A stretch of 64,000 nt of DNA, taken from NCBI GenBank assembly GCA_037367355.1, contig CM074705.1, positions 2,046,001-2,110,000 of the forward strand, in the 5' to 3' direction. The translations under genes were made by a program, and so were the position numbers. Each line of letters opens with the position of its first letter. Positions within the stretch are counted from its first letter, which is position 1. Below, in pieces: positions 46,988 through 59,214 of this stretch. Under the pieces are notes generated by a model, which did no database searches, had not been told where the DNA came from, and saw only the letters and a list, made by a program, of their open reading frames with translations. This stretch comes from Neoscytalidium dimidiatum. Its lineage: Eukaryota; Ascomycota; Dothideomycetes; Botryosphaeriales; Botryosphaeriaceae.

Positions 46988-48370
46988 GCCGTGGCGTACG
47001 TCTAGCTGCCTAGCTTTAGGGTCGTTTGTGTGTTTCTATTCTCGTGTCCGGAAGGGAGGCGGAACGCGTCGGATAGGTGTCCGGCGGTGGAACGGACGGG
47101 TTGAGGGAGGTAAGGGAGAAGGGGGAGAAGAGGAAGAGGAAGAGGAAGAGGAAGGAGAAGCATAGACGTACATACACACGTACTTTCCTCCGTTTCTATT
47201 CCCCCATATTTACTCGCTACGAGAAAGAGAAAGAGGACTGGAAGACGGCCGAATTCAGCGTGCGAAATAAAGACATTAAGATTTCACGAAACGGCCGCCG
47301 CCACAAGAAATCTCGTAACCTGTATTGTCTACCATTAAAGTGCTTCTGTGCGATACGAGTAGCCCTACAAGCGCATGGGTCGCTCAGCAAACCGCATGCG
47401 GACTGCCTTTAGTTTTGTTCGTATACAACTGGTGATACGTCACAAAACTCCGAGTACGAATGCACACGCTTCCTAACCCCTTCGGCCATAACGCTCCCTG
47501 CCCCGCGGGCAGGTACCAGTCAAGCGGGAAGGAGTGAAGGATGGACCAAAAATCCCGATAAGCCTCCTCTCGTGCCCTGCGTCTGTCTGAAGTGTTTTAG
47601 AATGGAGAAACAAGCTAAGATGAGTAAGTCTCGACGATCGGCGATCTCGCCGTCCACATGTAAAGAACAGGACACTCTTCGTAGTCGTGTCACTATCGGT
47701 CGGCCTCTCGTTTTGAATTGCATTTCCATTTTTTTTTTTATACTTTCGCGTTCTCTTCATTGGCTATGTACGTGTAGACTGTTACCGTACGAGGAGTATG
47801 GAACAAGCACACGTGTCCGACAAGGAGTATCTAGAGCTTGAAGGAACAGCTAGTCCTACAAGGATACTTCCTTTGCATGCCGGTAGTGCCTGCATGAGCA
47901 AATCGCAAACCGATGTGTGTTTTTGCAAGAAATCACAGTTAACCTTCCACTGCGTACGCGTTGTGTGTAAAGTAAAAGAAAGCAATCGGGTCAAACCCGT
48001 TAAAACAGAACCCTTGAACGCCGTTCTCGTGCAAAGAAAAGAGGCACGAGTTTTGGAAATGACAGGAACGCCAGTCCGAATGCAACCGTTTGTCCCGAGA
48101 CATGCAAGTGTTTAGCGATAGAAGAAAAACACAGAGGAAAAATAAGAAATCAATACAAAAGAAACAGAAAAACGCCGCTTCCTGTTTGACTTTCCCCGCT
48201 TTGTGACGCCAAGAACACCATGTGCATCGAATCGTTTTCTCGAAAAAATGTGGGCCGAATGAGAGATGCTGGGCGGGGATGACCGAACTGGACACGGAAG
48301 TGGAACCGAGTTCGTGCGCCTAGCATTGCCACGATGTGAAACGCAACAGAGACGTCCGATTCTTCAAAGA
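46988..48370. other. Gap between convergent genes
   Basis: 3' regions of the b5 and WOPR genes. A (GGAAGA)-type purine tract lies at about 47125-47162 and a T11 run near 47730. No supported gene. Confidence 0.45.
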
Positions 48371-49919
48371 TCATCTGACCATGAAGGCCTTGTCGAGACT
48401 TCTTAATGCTTTGGAGTCTTCGCCGTATCCGGAGTTCCGGTCCTTGACATGTTGCAGCGCGCTATTGGGGCTGCGGCTGCCGTGGCGACTGGTCGCACTT
48501 GCGTCACTCTTGTTTTCTGTCGAGTCCGTTGTGCCATTGACAAGCGCGTGGATGCTTGGGAAAGTCTTGGCCTGGGGCGGTGCACTGCCATTTGTCTCGG
48601 ACGCGGCGGGTTGCGGCTGCGATTCCGCAGATGTGGGTCTTTGCGATTCTGCCTGGCCATTCGTGGTTGGGGCGGGAACCTGCGGGGTTGCCGTTGCACC
48701 ATTGGTGGTTGGCGCGGATGTGGTATTGACCGGTGGAAGCTCCGGGCCAGAGGTAGCAGGAGCTGGGAGCGCCGGTCGGGCTTGGGGGGGCTCGATTTGA
48801 GCGTACGGATGCGGAGGAAGTCCGGGGGCAGCTGAAGGAGGACCGCTGTGGGCGGCTTGCTGGACACGCGGCGAGACGTTGGGAGGATGGTGAGCAGCAG
48901 GAGCCAGGTGAGGCTGTGCGTAAGGATGGCCGTTGGCAATTGGTGGCGGCGGAGGAAGTCCAGGTGGAGGCCTATCAAATACAGTTCCGGCTGGGTAACC
49001 TGGGTGAGGATAGTGGTAGTACGGGTGAGGAGAGTGTGCAAGATAGCCGGCTGGAGGGGCGTGATATGGCGAGTAGGGCGGAGTGCCTTGAGGAGTTGGT
49101 GGCCAGGTGCCAGGCGGGAGCTGAATGGCGTAGGGCGGAAGCGGCGCGCCTGCTCTTGCGTAGGGGGAACCAACATGCGGTGCAGTTGTGTAGGGTGAGC
49201 CAGGCATTGGTCCTCTTGTTACCGCAGGGACATTTGATTGTTCATTGACTGAGGATTCGGGGTACATGCCCTTCTGGGGGCGGATATGGCGGAGGCCTTG
49301 CTGTCTGTTAGCTAGGACTCGATGAACAGCTGAGGGAGCTGTAGCAAAAACCGGGCTCATTCGCCGCCATGGTCTGCGCTTTGAATGCCGGATAAATGCT
49401 TCAACTCGCCCACGAGTTATGTGTGTGCTTACTTGGATCTTGCGAAGGCTGCATGAGAACGTTGGCGGTGGGGCTGGACCGCGCATAGTAGCTGATCAGG
49501 TGGAGGTGCTGGCCTTGGGAAGTGGTGATGCTGAAGGACTGCTTCATCAAGCCGTCAGGCTTGTACCGGTAACCGTCTGGTCCATCCTCGTCTGATCCAT
49601 CCTTGGAGCCGCTGTCGGACTTGGTGCTCGACTTCTTTGCAGGAAAGCCATTTCCACCTCGCTTGCCCTCCATCTCGCGGTAGGTCAAGAAGCTCCCGGA
49701 TACTCTGCTCGCGCTCCACGACTTGCCATCGGTCCACCTGCGCATGCCGGCTTCCCTCTCGTCCCAGACGAAGACCGAACCGGACTTGATCTGCTGGCGC
49801 TCCTTCTCGGACAGGCGACGCTGCACGCGGGGCAGCAGGCCTGTGCGACAGGCCTCGAAGAGGATGATTGCATCGTTGGGGGTGCGCACGTGGCCGTGAT
49901 ATGTCTCCATGGCGGACAT
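48371..49919 (-). CDS. WOPR-domain transcription regulator (Gti1/Pac2 family)
   Basis: Exons 49433-49919 and 48371-49311 (GTAAGC, CCTAG) give 475 residues. The N-terminal WOPR domain begins METYHGHVRTPNDA and continues LLPRVQRRLSEKERQQIKSG, WDEREAGMRRWTDGKSWSAS and RVSGSFLTYREMEGK. The second half of the domain is MKQSFSITTSQGQHLHLISY. The rest is a Pro/Tyr/Gln-rich disordered tail. WOPR proteins (Wor1, Ryp1, Sge1, Gti1, Pac2) bind DNA and control morphology, sporulation and, in pathogens, virulence programmes. The sequence PRVQRRLSEKER points to the Gti1/Pac2 branch rather than the Ryp1/Sge1 branch (HVPRRPHDRER). Starts at 49919 (MSAMET) and 49910 (METYHG, in GCCATGG context) are both possible. 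Confidence 0.93.
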
Positions 49920-50755
49920 GTATCCCGACGCGCGCGCTGGGAGGTTGGCGAAAAGCTGTAAAAGAGGAAGAGGAAGGGAAGACGGGAGCCGGGATACAAA
50001 GGATATAAAGTTTCGGTTAAGCCAGCTGCAGAAACACCGAGCGTTAGCCAAGGCGCGGTGGAAGCGAGCTAGAATGGATTTAAGTTGACTCAGAGAACCA
50101 TAATTAGGGCCAACAATAAGCGCGACATGGCCGTGCGGATACGGTGGGCGCTGGGGCTGGGGCTGGGACTGGGACTGGGGCCAAGGCTTGGACCACGATA
50201 TTCCTCGCGCGGGAGGCAGCGGGAGCGATGAAACAAGGCGGGCGGAATAGAGTTGCAAGATTGCACTTACGGCGACGTTCAGCTTGCTGGAGCGCGCAAC
50301 GCGCGGGCAGGGAGATGAGGAGAGAGGTTGCGAGGGCGAGCGCGGCGGAAGCAGTTTTGTTGCAGGTCAAGCCGGCGGGTCGGGCACGCACATGGGGGCA
50401 CGGGAAGTCTTGGTCACCTTGTGTCGAAGCCAAGGGCGCAGCCAAGAGAAAGGTGCGAAAGGCGGTGTTGGGCGGGCGCGGCGCGGATAAAAGCTGATTG
50501 ACGGAAGGCAGGGTGGTGCATGGGGAGGAATGTGTCTTTTCTTAGGCGCGTGGGAATCGTGGGAATGGATCGGCCTTGGCTTGCTTGAAGTGGCGCATTG
50601 ATGATAGCGAGGGCCGCGGCGTGTGGATCAGCTTTATTTTAGCTTCGCGGCGTTTCCCTCGCGTCGCGCCTGCCTGTCCGTCTTCCTGCCTGCCTGCCTG
50701 CGTGCGGCGTGCGTGCGTGCGGCTGGGCCCTGGCGCCGCTGGGCGTGCTTACAAT

Positions 50756-50791
50756 GGGGTAGGGTAGGGTAGCGTAGGGTAGGGTAGCGTA
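50756..50791. repeat. GGGTA tandem repeat
   Basis: Units of GGGTA with GCGTA variants, about seven in all. Short and interrupted, in the WOPR upstream region. Confidence 0.75.
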
Positions 50792-50828
50792 CTCGAGGAA
50801 GGCAGCCTGCTGGTGGCCTCGTCACGGC

Positions 50829-50829
<1 letters not shown>

Positions 50830-50862
<33 letters not shown>
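50830..50862. repeat. (CAG)11 microsatellite
   Basis: Eleven perfect CAG units in non-coding DNA upstream of the WOPR gene. A related (GTT)n/(GTC)n tract is at about 51658-51700. Confidence 0.85.
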
Positions 50863-50863
<1 letters not shown>

Positions 50864-53800
50864 CGGGACGAGGGACAAAGGACGAGGGCCAGCCATGTGT
50901 GTGCAGCCGGTGCTGACGCTCGTGTGCAACGAGCGCCGTGGTGGCCGGGCGCGCTGCTGCTGCTGCTCCTCCGGGCTGCTGGTGGACGGGTGCTCTGGTG
51001 CGGGTGCAGGGTGCGAGTGCCAATGCCAGTGCTCGGGCGAGGGCCAGTGAGAGGGTGAGAGCCAGTGCCGGGGCTGGGCGCCAGAGCTGCGCGCTCAGAT
51101 TAAGCACCAAAAGGTTAAAATCCACCTTAAATTTGGGGGGGGGATACCGCAAGCGGCGGCGCGCTACGAAATGCCGAGCATCAAGCAGCGCGGCGCTCCC
51201 GTGCCCTCCGTATCCAAGCAATCCCAAGCCTGCTAGCGGCGTGCCAAGGCGCAGCTGCTGCCCTGATGCGCAACAATCTGCTCAGCGCTCGCCATTCTCC
51301 TGCAACGGGCGCCGCGTCCGCGTAACTGCTGCCAGGCTGCCCAGGGATCGCGGCGGCTGCAATAAGCAGCAGCAGCGCCAGCAGCAGCGCCAGCAGCTCC
51401 TCGCTCTCTCGCTCGCAGCGCGCGGCCGTTCCACCTGGGCTAGCCTCCCGCTCGGCTCCACGCAGAAACGTCAGCAGGTTAAGCTTACGTCGAGCAGCTT
51501 TTCCCCGACGGTGCAAGCTCAGGGTGCGCTGCCCCGAGCACCGGCAGGATCTTCGAGATCCGCCAATCTTGGCTGGCGCAGCGTCGCACGCCCGCCTGAG
51601 ACCTCGCACCGCGCGCCGAGGGCCTTGGGGCCGGCGGGCAGCAGCCGCTCGTCTTCGTTATTGTTGTTGTTGTTGTTGTCGTCGTCGCCGTCGTCGCCGC
51701 GGACGTGTGTGTGCGCTGGTGCATTGCCGTGTGAGCCAGAACCAACGCCAGAGCCAGTGCCATTACTACGTACACGAACCATCTCGCTTCCTGGCGTGGG
51801 CCAAGCTGCGCGGCTCCTGAGTCGCATCCCTTGCGGGTCCAGCGGCCTCCTGGTGCCAAGGGCCACGTAAGCCCGACGGAGGCTGCCAGCATCTGGAGTG
51901 CCGGGCTCCACATCGAGTGGGCTCGGCAAGCCATCGCTCGCCTCCAGCTCCTCCCTTGCCTGGCGCGCCCCAGCCCCGGGCCCCAATCGCCAAAAGGGGA
52001 GGCAGAGACGTTGTGCGAGGCTTGTGCGGCGTGTCATACGATCCCTCGCCCGCCCGGTGGCGCAAGATAAGGCTTCTGGGTAGTTAGGCTTTTGGTTAAG
52101 CATAACTGCGACTCCCAGCGCCGGCGGACCACCGGCACCGCGCCCAGCCTGCCCAGCTCCGTCCCCAGCGACCGGCCGCCCGCCCAGCGCGGCCTCGTCC
52201 TCAACCACCACTGCGTACTGCGCGCCCACTGGCGACCCGGCAAACGGCAAGCGGCAAGCGGCACCTTGCGCGCTCGTCTCTGGGCCCGCACGTGGCCGGC
52301 CTCCTCGCTACCCTCTTTCCACTCGCGCCCTCGCGGCCGCTGCCACCGCCCCCGGCGTGCGGTCAGCGGCGTCGGCGTCGGGAACTTGCCGGCGTCGCGC
52401 GCACTCTATCTCGGATTGCCTGCGTTCTGGAGCAGCGCCGGCGTCGCGCCGAGCAGGTAGGCCGAGGATTTAAGGTAGAAGGCCAAGCTGCCTGATTGAC
52501 GCCGCTTGCCCCCAATCGAGCCTCGCGTGATTTGTGCACGCCCGCCGAGCCCCGAGCCAGTCGTATTGCTCTTATTGGGAGGATCTGCCTCCTCGCATCA
52601 GCTCCCAGCCGTGGTGCCGGAGCACTGTTGCTGTTTGGAGGAGGAGGCGACGAGGAGGCCTCGCAAGCTCTTTCGCAACGCTTGTCTCAACTGCTCCTGG
52701 TGCGCCCGCCTGCCGACAAGCCTCAGCCCGGGCTCCATCCAGATCACTCCGAGCTGCTTACCCGTACTCCGCTGCTGCTTCGTATGTCCGCATCCGCTTT
52801 CGCAAACGCCGTACGCCGCACGCCTTCTCGATATCCGACCCTGCGTGTGCCCATGCGCGCCAGCCCGCGAACGGCAGCCCCGGTGCGCCCACGCGCCTAT
52901 TGTATTGCACACGCCCTCGCCTGTCGTCGTGTGCCCGCTATCGCATACCGCAAGCCAATCTGGCAGTCATCCGCCGCAGGCCCCCTCGCCCGTTGCCCGT
53001 CGCCCGTCGCCCGTCCTGTGCGATGCCTTGTGTTTGCCCAGCCCGTTAGTCAATTGCAACATTGCACCGCAAGGCGACCACCGGTCTGCCTGACAACTGA
53101 CTACCTTCGAGTCCGCTTTGACTTTGCATGGAACTCTCCGCACATCTGACTAGCACAGCCTCGGGTCGGCCAAGAAAAACGCCACGGCCTTGTCCATATA
53201 ACCATAAAACTTGCTTTGGGAGCATCCGCCCGCGTCCGTAGCACCTGGTCGGAAGGAAACGTCCTAGCGCATTACTCGCAGCCACAAGCTTCAAGCTTCT
53301 TTATTGGCAAACCATCCTCCGCCAACCCCTCAGCTCGTAGCAGGCGAGTCGAACAAGTGGCCCCCGGAAGAGCTGGAAAGCCAAAAACTTTATGCCCGCC
53401 GCAGAGCAGAAACACAACCCAAGCACGACATCTCGTATTGTAAACATAATCAATCATCGTCAATTGCAGGCATCGGGATGACCCGCGGCCCCAACCCACT
53501 CCCCGAGGCGCCTAGGCGCCGCCTTGCTCACTATCGCCCAGCGTGCTGCCTGCGGAGAGGCACCAGCTCACCTCCTTGGCCCGCCGTTCGGGCGCGTCGT
53601 CATGCCTTGTCCCTCCTATCATCCCCTTCTCCAATATTTCGAAACACCGTGTTTCATTCAATTCGGTCCGCTAGTTCAGTCGGATCTTCAACCACGGACT
53701 CGGATGCTATGTCTCCCTTGGCATGGATTTACCATTTCCTTTTCTAGAACTTCTCGGCGCCCTGTGCTTCGATGACGGGGCCCCAGACCCTTGGCAACGC

Positions 53801-56800
53801 TTGAGCTCTGAATCATTTTTATCGTACTCTTATCCCTTTCTCCTTGTCGTCTGCCCCTCCCAAGACCAAATGTACTTACGTACCCTGCATCCTACGGAGA
53901 CCCGCGGCTGGCTTCGATCGATCGTGTGTCTCTCTCGTCATTCCTGCTGCGCCACCATCTACCGAAGACTATACAAGACAGAAGAGCAGATCCATGTGCC
54001 CTTGGAAAGTGAATCAGGAGCCCCTGAAAGTCTCCTGGAACCATGGTTATGATCTCAATAACCCCACAGGCAATTGGCCACCTTTTGACGTTTATCCAGA
54101 GATCGGGCGCAGCATCGATGAGCTAACTGTTAACAGCGCAAGCTTTCTCCTCCAAGACACAGGCAAAATACTCTAATCTCGTAGTCGGAAACGCTAACTT
54201 TCATCACCCGGTATCGCGGTTTCTTCCGCACGAACCGATTTGTAGCGGAACATCGAAGGGAGTGAAAGACTAAGGGTAATCGTACGTTCACGGATTTCGG
54301 CACCTCAGGAGGGAGCATTGATCAGGAGCTTGCTCGTAGCTCATTCGAGATACGGAATTCGATTCATTGTTGGAGAAGCTAACTTCGCTAAATCTTTGAA
54401 CACTGTGCGATCCTTTTCTTCTTCTTTTTTCTTTTTTTTTTTTTAAACCTCTGGCGCCGATTACCGTCACCGAATTCTATACTCTTGCAATGCATTCTAT
54501 ATTTCGGCTGCCCGCAGGCTCAGTTACTCCCATTGCCAGCAATAGCGTCTTCGGATGAATGGCTTCAGTCTGAAGGGTTACCGGTGCTGCCGCCTTCGTG
54601 AACCGTCGCCTCCCTCTCTGCGGCCTGTGGCTTCTTTGCAAATAAATAGCGCGCCAGCAGAAGAATTTTTCAATTTCTTCCGGGTTTGAATCATTCGTCC
54701 AGTCTTTGCTTTTGCAGATAGGCGGGCATTCGGCCGAATGACTCGGTTCTTCTATTGAAAACTGCTCTCCCTTGCAATCCTTGGGACTCATTGCGAGGAT
54801 TTCACTTGCAAATATTTATTAGTGATAATATGAACTTAAGAACGAGGGTTTCATCGGTAACCATTTTCGCGCCTCCGTGATGTGGCGTTGGATAAGGACG
54901 GTGTTCCTCCGAATTAACCACACGTCTGCATGTCATCTATTGTGATTTCCCGTAATTATGTGGCCACACCCGGGTAGCCTGCTTGCGACCAAGTTCAATC
55001 TCCGATTCCCGACGCCTTGGCGTACCGCCTATCAAAACAACTAGGCAGAATGCATCACTGCCTCGCGGTTGAATCTCGAACACCACTCATGCAGATATTT
55101 ACCGGCGACTTGATTGTAAAGGATACTGTTCGAAGAGCCAGTATATACCTTTGCCTGCCATACGGACTTATCTCTTCCTCGTGGGCGCAAGCTTCATTCT
55201 CGGCATGCTGCACCGCTTTTCCCGGCAGGACCTGGTCAACTCGTCTTTCAAAGCGCAATCATCTTTCACTGGCAGTTGCCAGTCGTCGTCACCAGCGTGA
55301 TCCATTTGCACGATCATTTGTGGGTGGGTCACCGCCTTTTTCTTTTTTTATTTTTGGGGGGCTTACGTGGCAGCCGGGCTTGAGTTTTCAGGAACAGTGC
55401 GGCATGAGCTGTTGCGAGGTGACGCGTCGCCTTGAGGATTAGGCGCTCACTAGGCGCTCTTCGGAGGGTAGGTTTTCTCCAGTCAGGAGCAGTGCGAAAT
55501 ATGCCACTATTGGGGGTGTGGTGTTCGTAGCAGTGCTGGCGCATTAGACTGCCGAGTCTCTCTCTGTATGTAATAAGGGGTGATGCCCTGGCTTAGGGCG
55601 TTCGGCCCATAAACTCGGCGCATAAGTATTTTCCGCCAGACTGAATGCGACGATAGAAGCTTGGGTGTGAATATTTGGCATCTAAAATCAGTACTTGACT
55701 ACTTTCATATGATAATAAGAAGTGCGAGTAGCTCAATTCTTCCTTAGCCAGGGTCAACACATTGAGTAGACGCAGGCTTAAGACGGTAACGGGAAGGTAT
55801 TAAATGTCATAAAGATGCCTAGGGGGAAGCAAATCATCAGAAAGAAAAATCGCTCACCCCAAACATCAGGCCAACCATGGGTGTGAGCGAGGTAGATATC
55901 ACTTCACATTAGGTTACTAAAGTGATTATATGCGGTTGAAAGAGACACTGCTGATTTCGGAGAGCTTTGTTCATTCAGCGTCTCCAAGAGGCATCCGTAG
56001 CCTGTAATACCTCAGTCCCAAGCTTAGAGCTTCTCCATTGATGTGGACATGTTAATCGCTAGCAGGTAAGGAGACGTCAAAGCTGAAGAAGACACCCGAT
56101 GAGTATATCTGGAGGCACAACATTGCTAACGGCTCGTAAGAATGGGCCTTTTACTTGCGATGCTTTAAGACCTTGTATATTTCCTCTTATTATGGGGCAG
56201 AGTTCTAAGAGTGGTTCCAGGCACGAGAATCAACACTGGTTGCAATCTTCGCGGACAATGTTTTTGTATCTCTCAAATGCATGGCGCGATCTTGAAATAA
56301 TTGAAACAAACATCAACCCCAATGTCTTCAAACTCTAAATTCTTTTTACGATAGAGATACATGATTTAGTGGCAGTCGGTCCTGTAAGTGCGAGGATAAA
56401 CCGCGTAGGGCTTCAGTCATGAGCATAATGGCGCGTCGCATTGATGACGTATGCGGAAACCGCGAGCACAGGATAAAGTTTTTTTGATCGCTGAGCCAAG
56501 GCCTTGTGGCTCAACTAGTCAAATCTGTGTCAAATGACCAAAATATTGACGAGGCGAGTGCAAGCCTGTTCTATGAATCGATCATGTTCCGAGCGGTGAT
56601 GTGCTTCTCTGAAAAGGAATATGCGCTCATCACTTTGTGATAAATCGTGGCCGGTGGCTGATGTGACCATCGGGAAATTCAGCATCAGTGCCGTCGATAC
56701 CACCCCAGAAGGAAAGCTGACTACCTGATATACTTTTATTCTAGGGCTGTGGATTTGTGGTTCGGGTCTCGAGGGTCGTGGCTCAAGAGGGAATGGGCCG

Positions 56801-57123
56801 GCTCGGCTTGTTGTGTGGTTCGTGGTGCGGGCGGGACCAAGGCCAGGGACGGATCCTCCGCAGAAGCCTATCCGAAAGTTTCAACCAACATCCAGTCTTC
56901 ACTCTCGCCTTCTTCAGCTCGCTCCCCACCCCAAACACTTCCTGGGGATACTGTCGCCTGACCCCTAAAGTCGCACCTTCCGAGCGACAGTTCCCGCGCA
57001 GCATCTTCCCGTCGGTCAGCCACAGCCGCCGCCGCCGCCGACGCCGACGCCCGACGCGCGCACGCGTTTCGCGAGAGCTCCGACCTCAGCCCAACAGCTA
57101 GCCAGCCCCACTACTCAGCAACC

Positions 57124-59214
57124 ATGAGCGGCAACCCCCAAGGCCAGCAAGCCAATAGTCGGCCGCTGCCCCCAGGCATCCGCGTCAATCAAATCCAGAC
57201 CCTACCCCATTTGACCGACCAGCAGAAGGCTACATACACCCGCGGCGTCGCAAGCCTCTACGAGGCCTTCCAGAAGCATGACAAGGAAAGCCCGGAATAC
57301 AAGACGGCTGCGGCCAAGTTGCTGGAGTTTACCAAAAAGATGGGGAAGGAGATGAATGAATGGAAGGCCAACCAGGCTGCCCAGGCTGCTGCTGCCGCCG
57401 GTCAGCAGTCGCAGCAGCCCCAACAACAGCAGCCACAACAGGAGAGGCCTCAGAGCCAAGGCCAACAGGCACAGCAAACACAACAGCCCAGTCAGCCAAG
57501 TCAAGGCCAGGCGCATCAGCCCGGGGCCCCGGGACAGCCCGCAATCCCTCCTCAGATCCTGCAGCACGTACAGAGCTTCCCGTACGTGCTGCCCCCGAAT
57601 ATCCAGCCTGGGACACCCGAGGCGGAGGCAAAGCTGAAGGAAATGAAGAACCATTACGCCTCTATCCTGCATAAACAGGAGCAGCTCGCTAGCAATCTCA
57701 AGAGAATGCAAGCAATGGTTCAGGAACGCCAGAGCCAGGGGCAGGAAATCCCGGCGAATTGGGCTGGCCAGAAGTCCCAAATGGAGGCTCAGTTCAACGG
57801 ACTGAGAAGGTCCGTGGCAGAGTTTAGAAAGACCCAGGAGAATATGAAGCAGGCGCAGCAGAACCAGCAGAGCCAGCAGAGCCAGCAGAACCAGCAGAAT
57901 CAGCAGAATCAACAAAATCAGCAGCAACAGCAACAACAACAACAGCAGCAAGCCCAGCAGCAAGCCGCTCAACAACAGCAGAAACCGGTTCCCCAACAAC
58001 AACAACAACAACAACAACAACAGCAACAGCAGCAACAGCAACAACAGCAGCAAGGTCCTCCGCAGCAAACTCCGCAGCAGCCACAACAAGCTCCTCAGCA
58101 ACCCAACGGGCAGCAGATCAAGAGCGAGGGCAGCAATTCTGCGGCCCCTCCTACTCCCGCGCAACCGCAGCAGCAGATTCAAATGAGCGGCCAGCAGACG
58201 CACCCACCACAGCAACAACAGCAACAGCAACAACAACAGCAGCCGCAAGCTGCGCAGGGTGGCAACAACCAGCAAATGGCAAATAATGCTGCAGTACAAG
58301 CAGCGCGTCAGCAGCAAATAAACCAAGGACAACCTCCAATGAGCCCTTCAACGTCTGGTCCACAGCAGCCAGGCCAGCCGGCCTTCAGCGGACAGATGCC
58401 CCAGCAGCCAATGAACGCGCAGAGACCTCCGCTCAACCCGCAGCAAGCATCCCAAATGAACCCGATGCAACATTCACCTCACCCGCAAAGTGCTGGCGGT
58501 CAAAATCCCAATGGCCCGGTCCCTCTAACACACGGCCAAGCCATGTCGAATGCCGCCCGCGCCTACTCAGACAGTCGCGGCACTCCACAGATTCCGGCGG
58601 CGCAAGGCTACCAATCTATAGGTAATCGCGATCAAATTTCTAACCCAAAAATGCCAATTCCGAAGACGCTCAACGCACCCCCACCTCACCCCGTCAACAT
58701 GGGCCCCGCCAGACCAACTCTTGGAGGACCGAGCAACGGCGCACCCGGCATGATGGGACAGCCTGTCATCGCAGGACACCCACAGTACCACCTGGAAGGC
58801 GATGAGAACAGAGTTCTGAGCAAGAAAAAACTGGACGAGCTGGTGAGACAGGTGACGGGAGCTGGCGAGCCCACTGGCGAAGCTCTCTCACCTGAGGTTG
58901 AGGAGGTAAGTTTCTGTCACTTGAGCTCGGAGGAGGCGTCATGCACTAACGCCAAGCAGGCGATGCTCCAATTGGCGGACGACTTCCTTGACAATGTCGT
59001 ATCGTCCGCATGCAAGCTTGCCAAGCTTCGCGAATCGTCGCAGCTTGAAATCCGCGACATCCAGAACATTCTCGAGCGCAACTACAACATCCGCATTCCC
59101 GGATACGCATCGGATGAGATCCGCACGGTCCGCAAGTTCCAGCCTGCGCCTGGGTGGACACAGAAGATGAACGCGGTCCAGGCGGCCAAGGTCATGGGTG
59201 GGAAGACGGACTAA
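57124..59214 (+). CDS. taf12: TAF12, subunit of TFIID and SAGA
   Basis: Exons 57124-58905 and 58960-59214, phase 0, give 678 residues. The C-terminal histone fold spans the intron: LSKKKLDELVRQVTG, then AMLQLADDFLDNVVSSACKL, LEIRDIQNILERNYNIRIPG. It pairs with TAF4 in TFIID or Ada1 in SAGA. The N-terminal half has a short conserved helical part (LTDQQKATYTRGVASLYEAF) and then very long Gln/Pro-rich tracts from mixed CAA/CAG codons (57.85-58.25 kb), typical of fungal TAF12. The 54-bp intron (GTAAGT, AGCAG) has no stop and is a multiple of three, so an unspliced message would add 18 residues inside the histone-fold region. ATG at 57124 follows a clear leader. Confidence 0.96.
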   Translation: MSGNPQGQQANSRPLPPGIRVNQIQTLPHLTDQQKATYTRGVASLYEAFQKHDKESPEYKTAAAKLLEFTKKMGKEMNEWKANQAAQAAAAAGQQSQQPQQQQPQQERPQSQGQQAQQTQQPSQPSQGQAHQPGAPGQPAIPPQILQHVQSFPYVLPPNIQPGTPEAEAKLKEMKNHYASILHKQEQLASNLKRMQAMVQERQSQGQEIPANWAGQKSQMEAQFNGLRRSVAEFRKTQENMKQAQQNQQSQQSQQNQQNQQNQQNQQQQQQQQQQQAQQQAAQQQQKPVPQQQQQQQQQQQQQQQQQQQQGPPQQTPQQPQQAPQQPNGQQIKSEGSNSAAPPTPAQPQQQIQMSGQQTHPPQQQQQQQQQQQPQAAQGGNNQQMANNAAVQAARQQQINQGQPPMSPSTSGPQQPGQPAFSGQMPQQPMNAQRPPLNPQQASQMNPMQHSPHPQSAGGQNPNGPVPLTHGQAMSNAARAYSDSRGTPQIPAAQGYQSIGNRDQISNPKMPIPKTLNAPPPHPVNMGPARPTLGGPSNGAPGMMGQPVIAGHPQYHLEGDENRVLSKKKLDELVRQVTGAGEPTGEALSPEVEEVSFCHLSSEEASCTNAKQAMLQLADDFLDNVVSSACKLAKLRESSQLEIRDIQNILERNYNIRIPGYASDEIRTVRKFQPAPGWTQKMNAVQAAKVMGGKTD
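57921..58053. repeat. CAA/CAG glutamine-codon tract in taf12
   Basis: Two long runs of CAA and CAG codons (about 57921-57950 and 57994-58053), with a third near 58210-58240. Mixed codons make them less prone to slippage than pure CAG. Confidence 0.85.

Larger units (their letters stand above)
49920..57123. promoter_or_regulatory. 7.2-kb gene-free region upstream of WOPR and TAF12
   Basis: The WOPR gene and TAF12 face apart across 7.2 kb. From 50.1 to 53.3 kb the DNA is GC-rich and low in complexity; long frames on both strands follow from composition. From 53.4 kb onward it is ordinary, with no coding signal; a CT-rich leader precedes TAF12. Genes for morphological master regulators often have very long promoters and leaders, so this may be control DNA for the WOPR gene. 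Confidence 0.45.

Noticed and set aside
50756..50791. Telomere-like repeat
   Set aside because: The unit is GGGTA, not TTAGGG, and the tract is short and internal.
50634..53149. Long open frames of 190-310 codons on both strands
   Set aside because: They overlap in several frames, are Arg/Pro/Ser-rich, and follow from high GC content; no motif or splice pattern.
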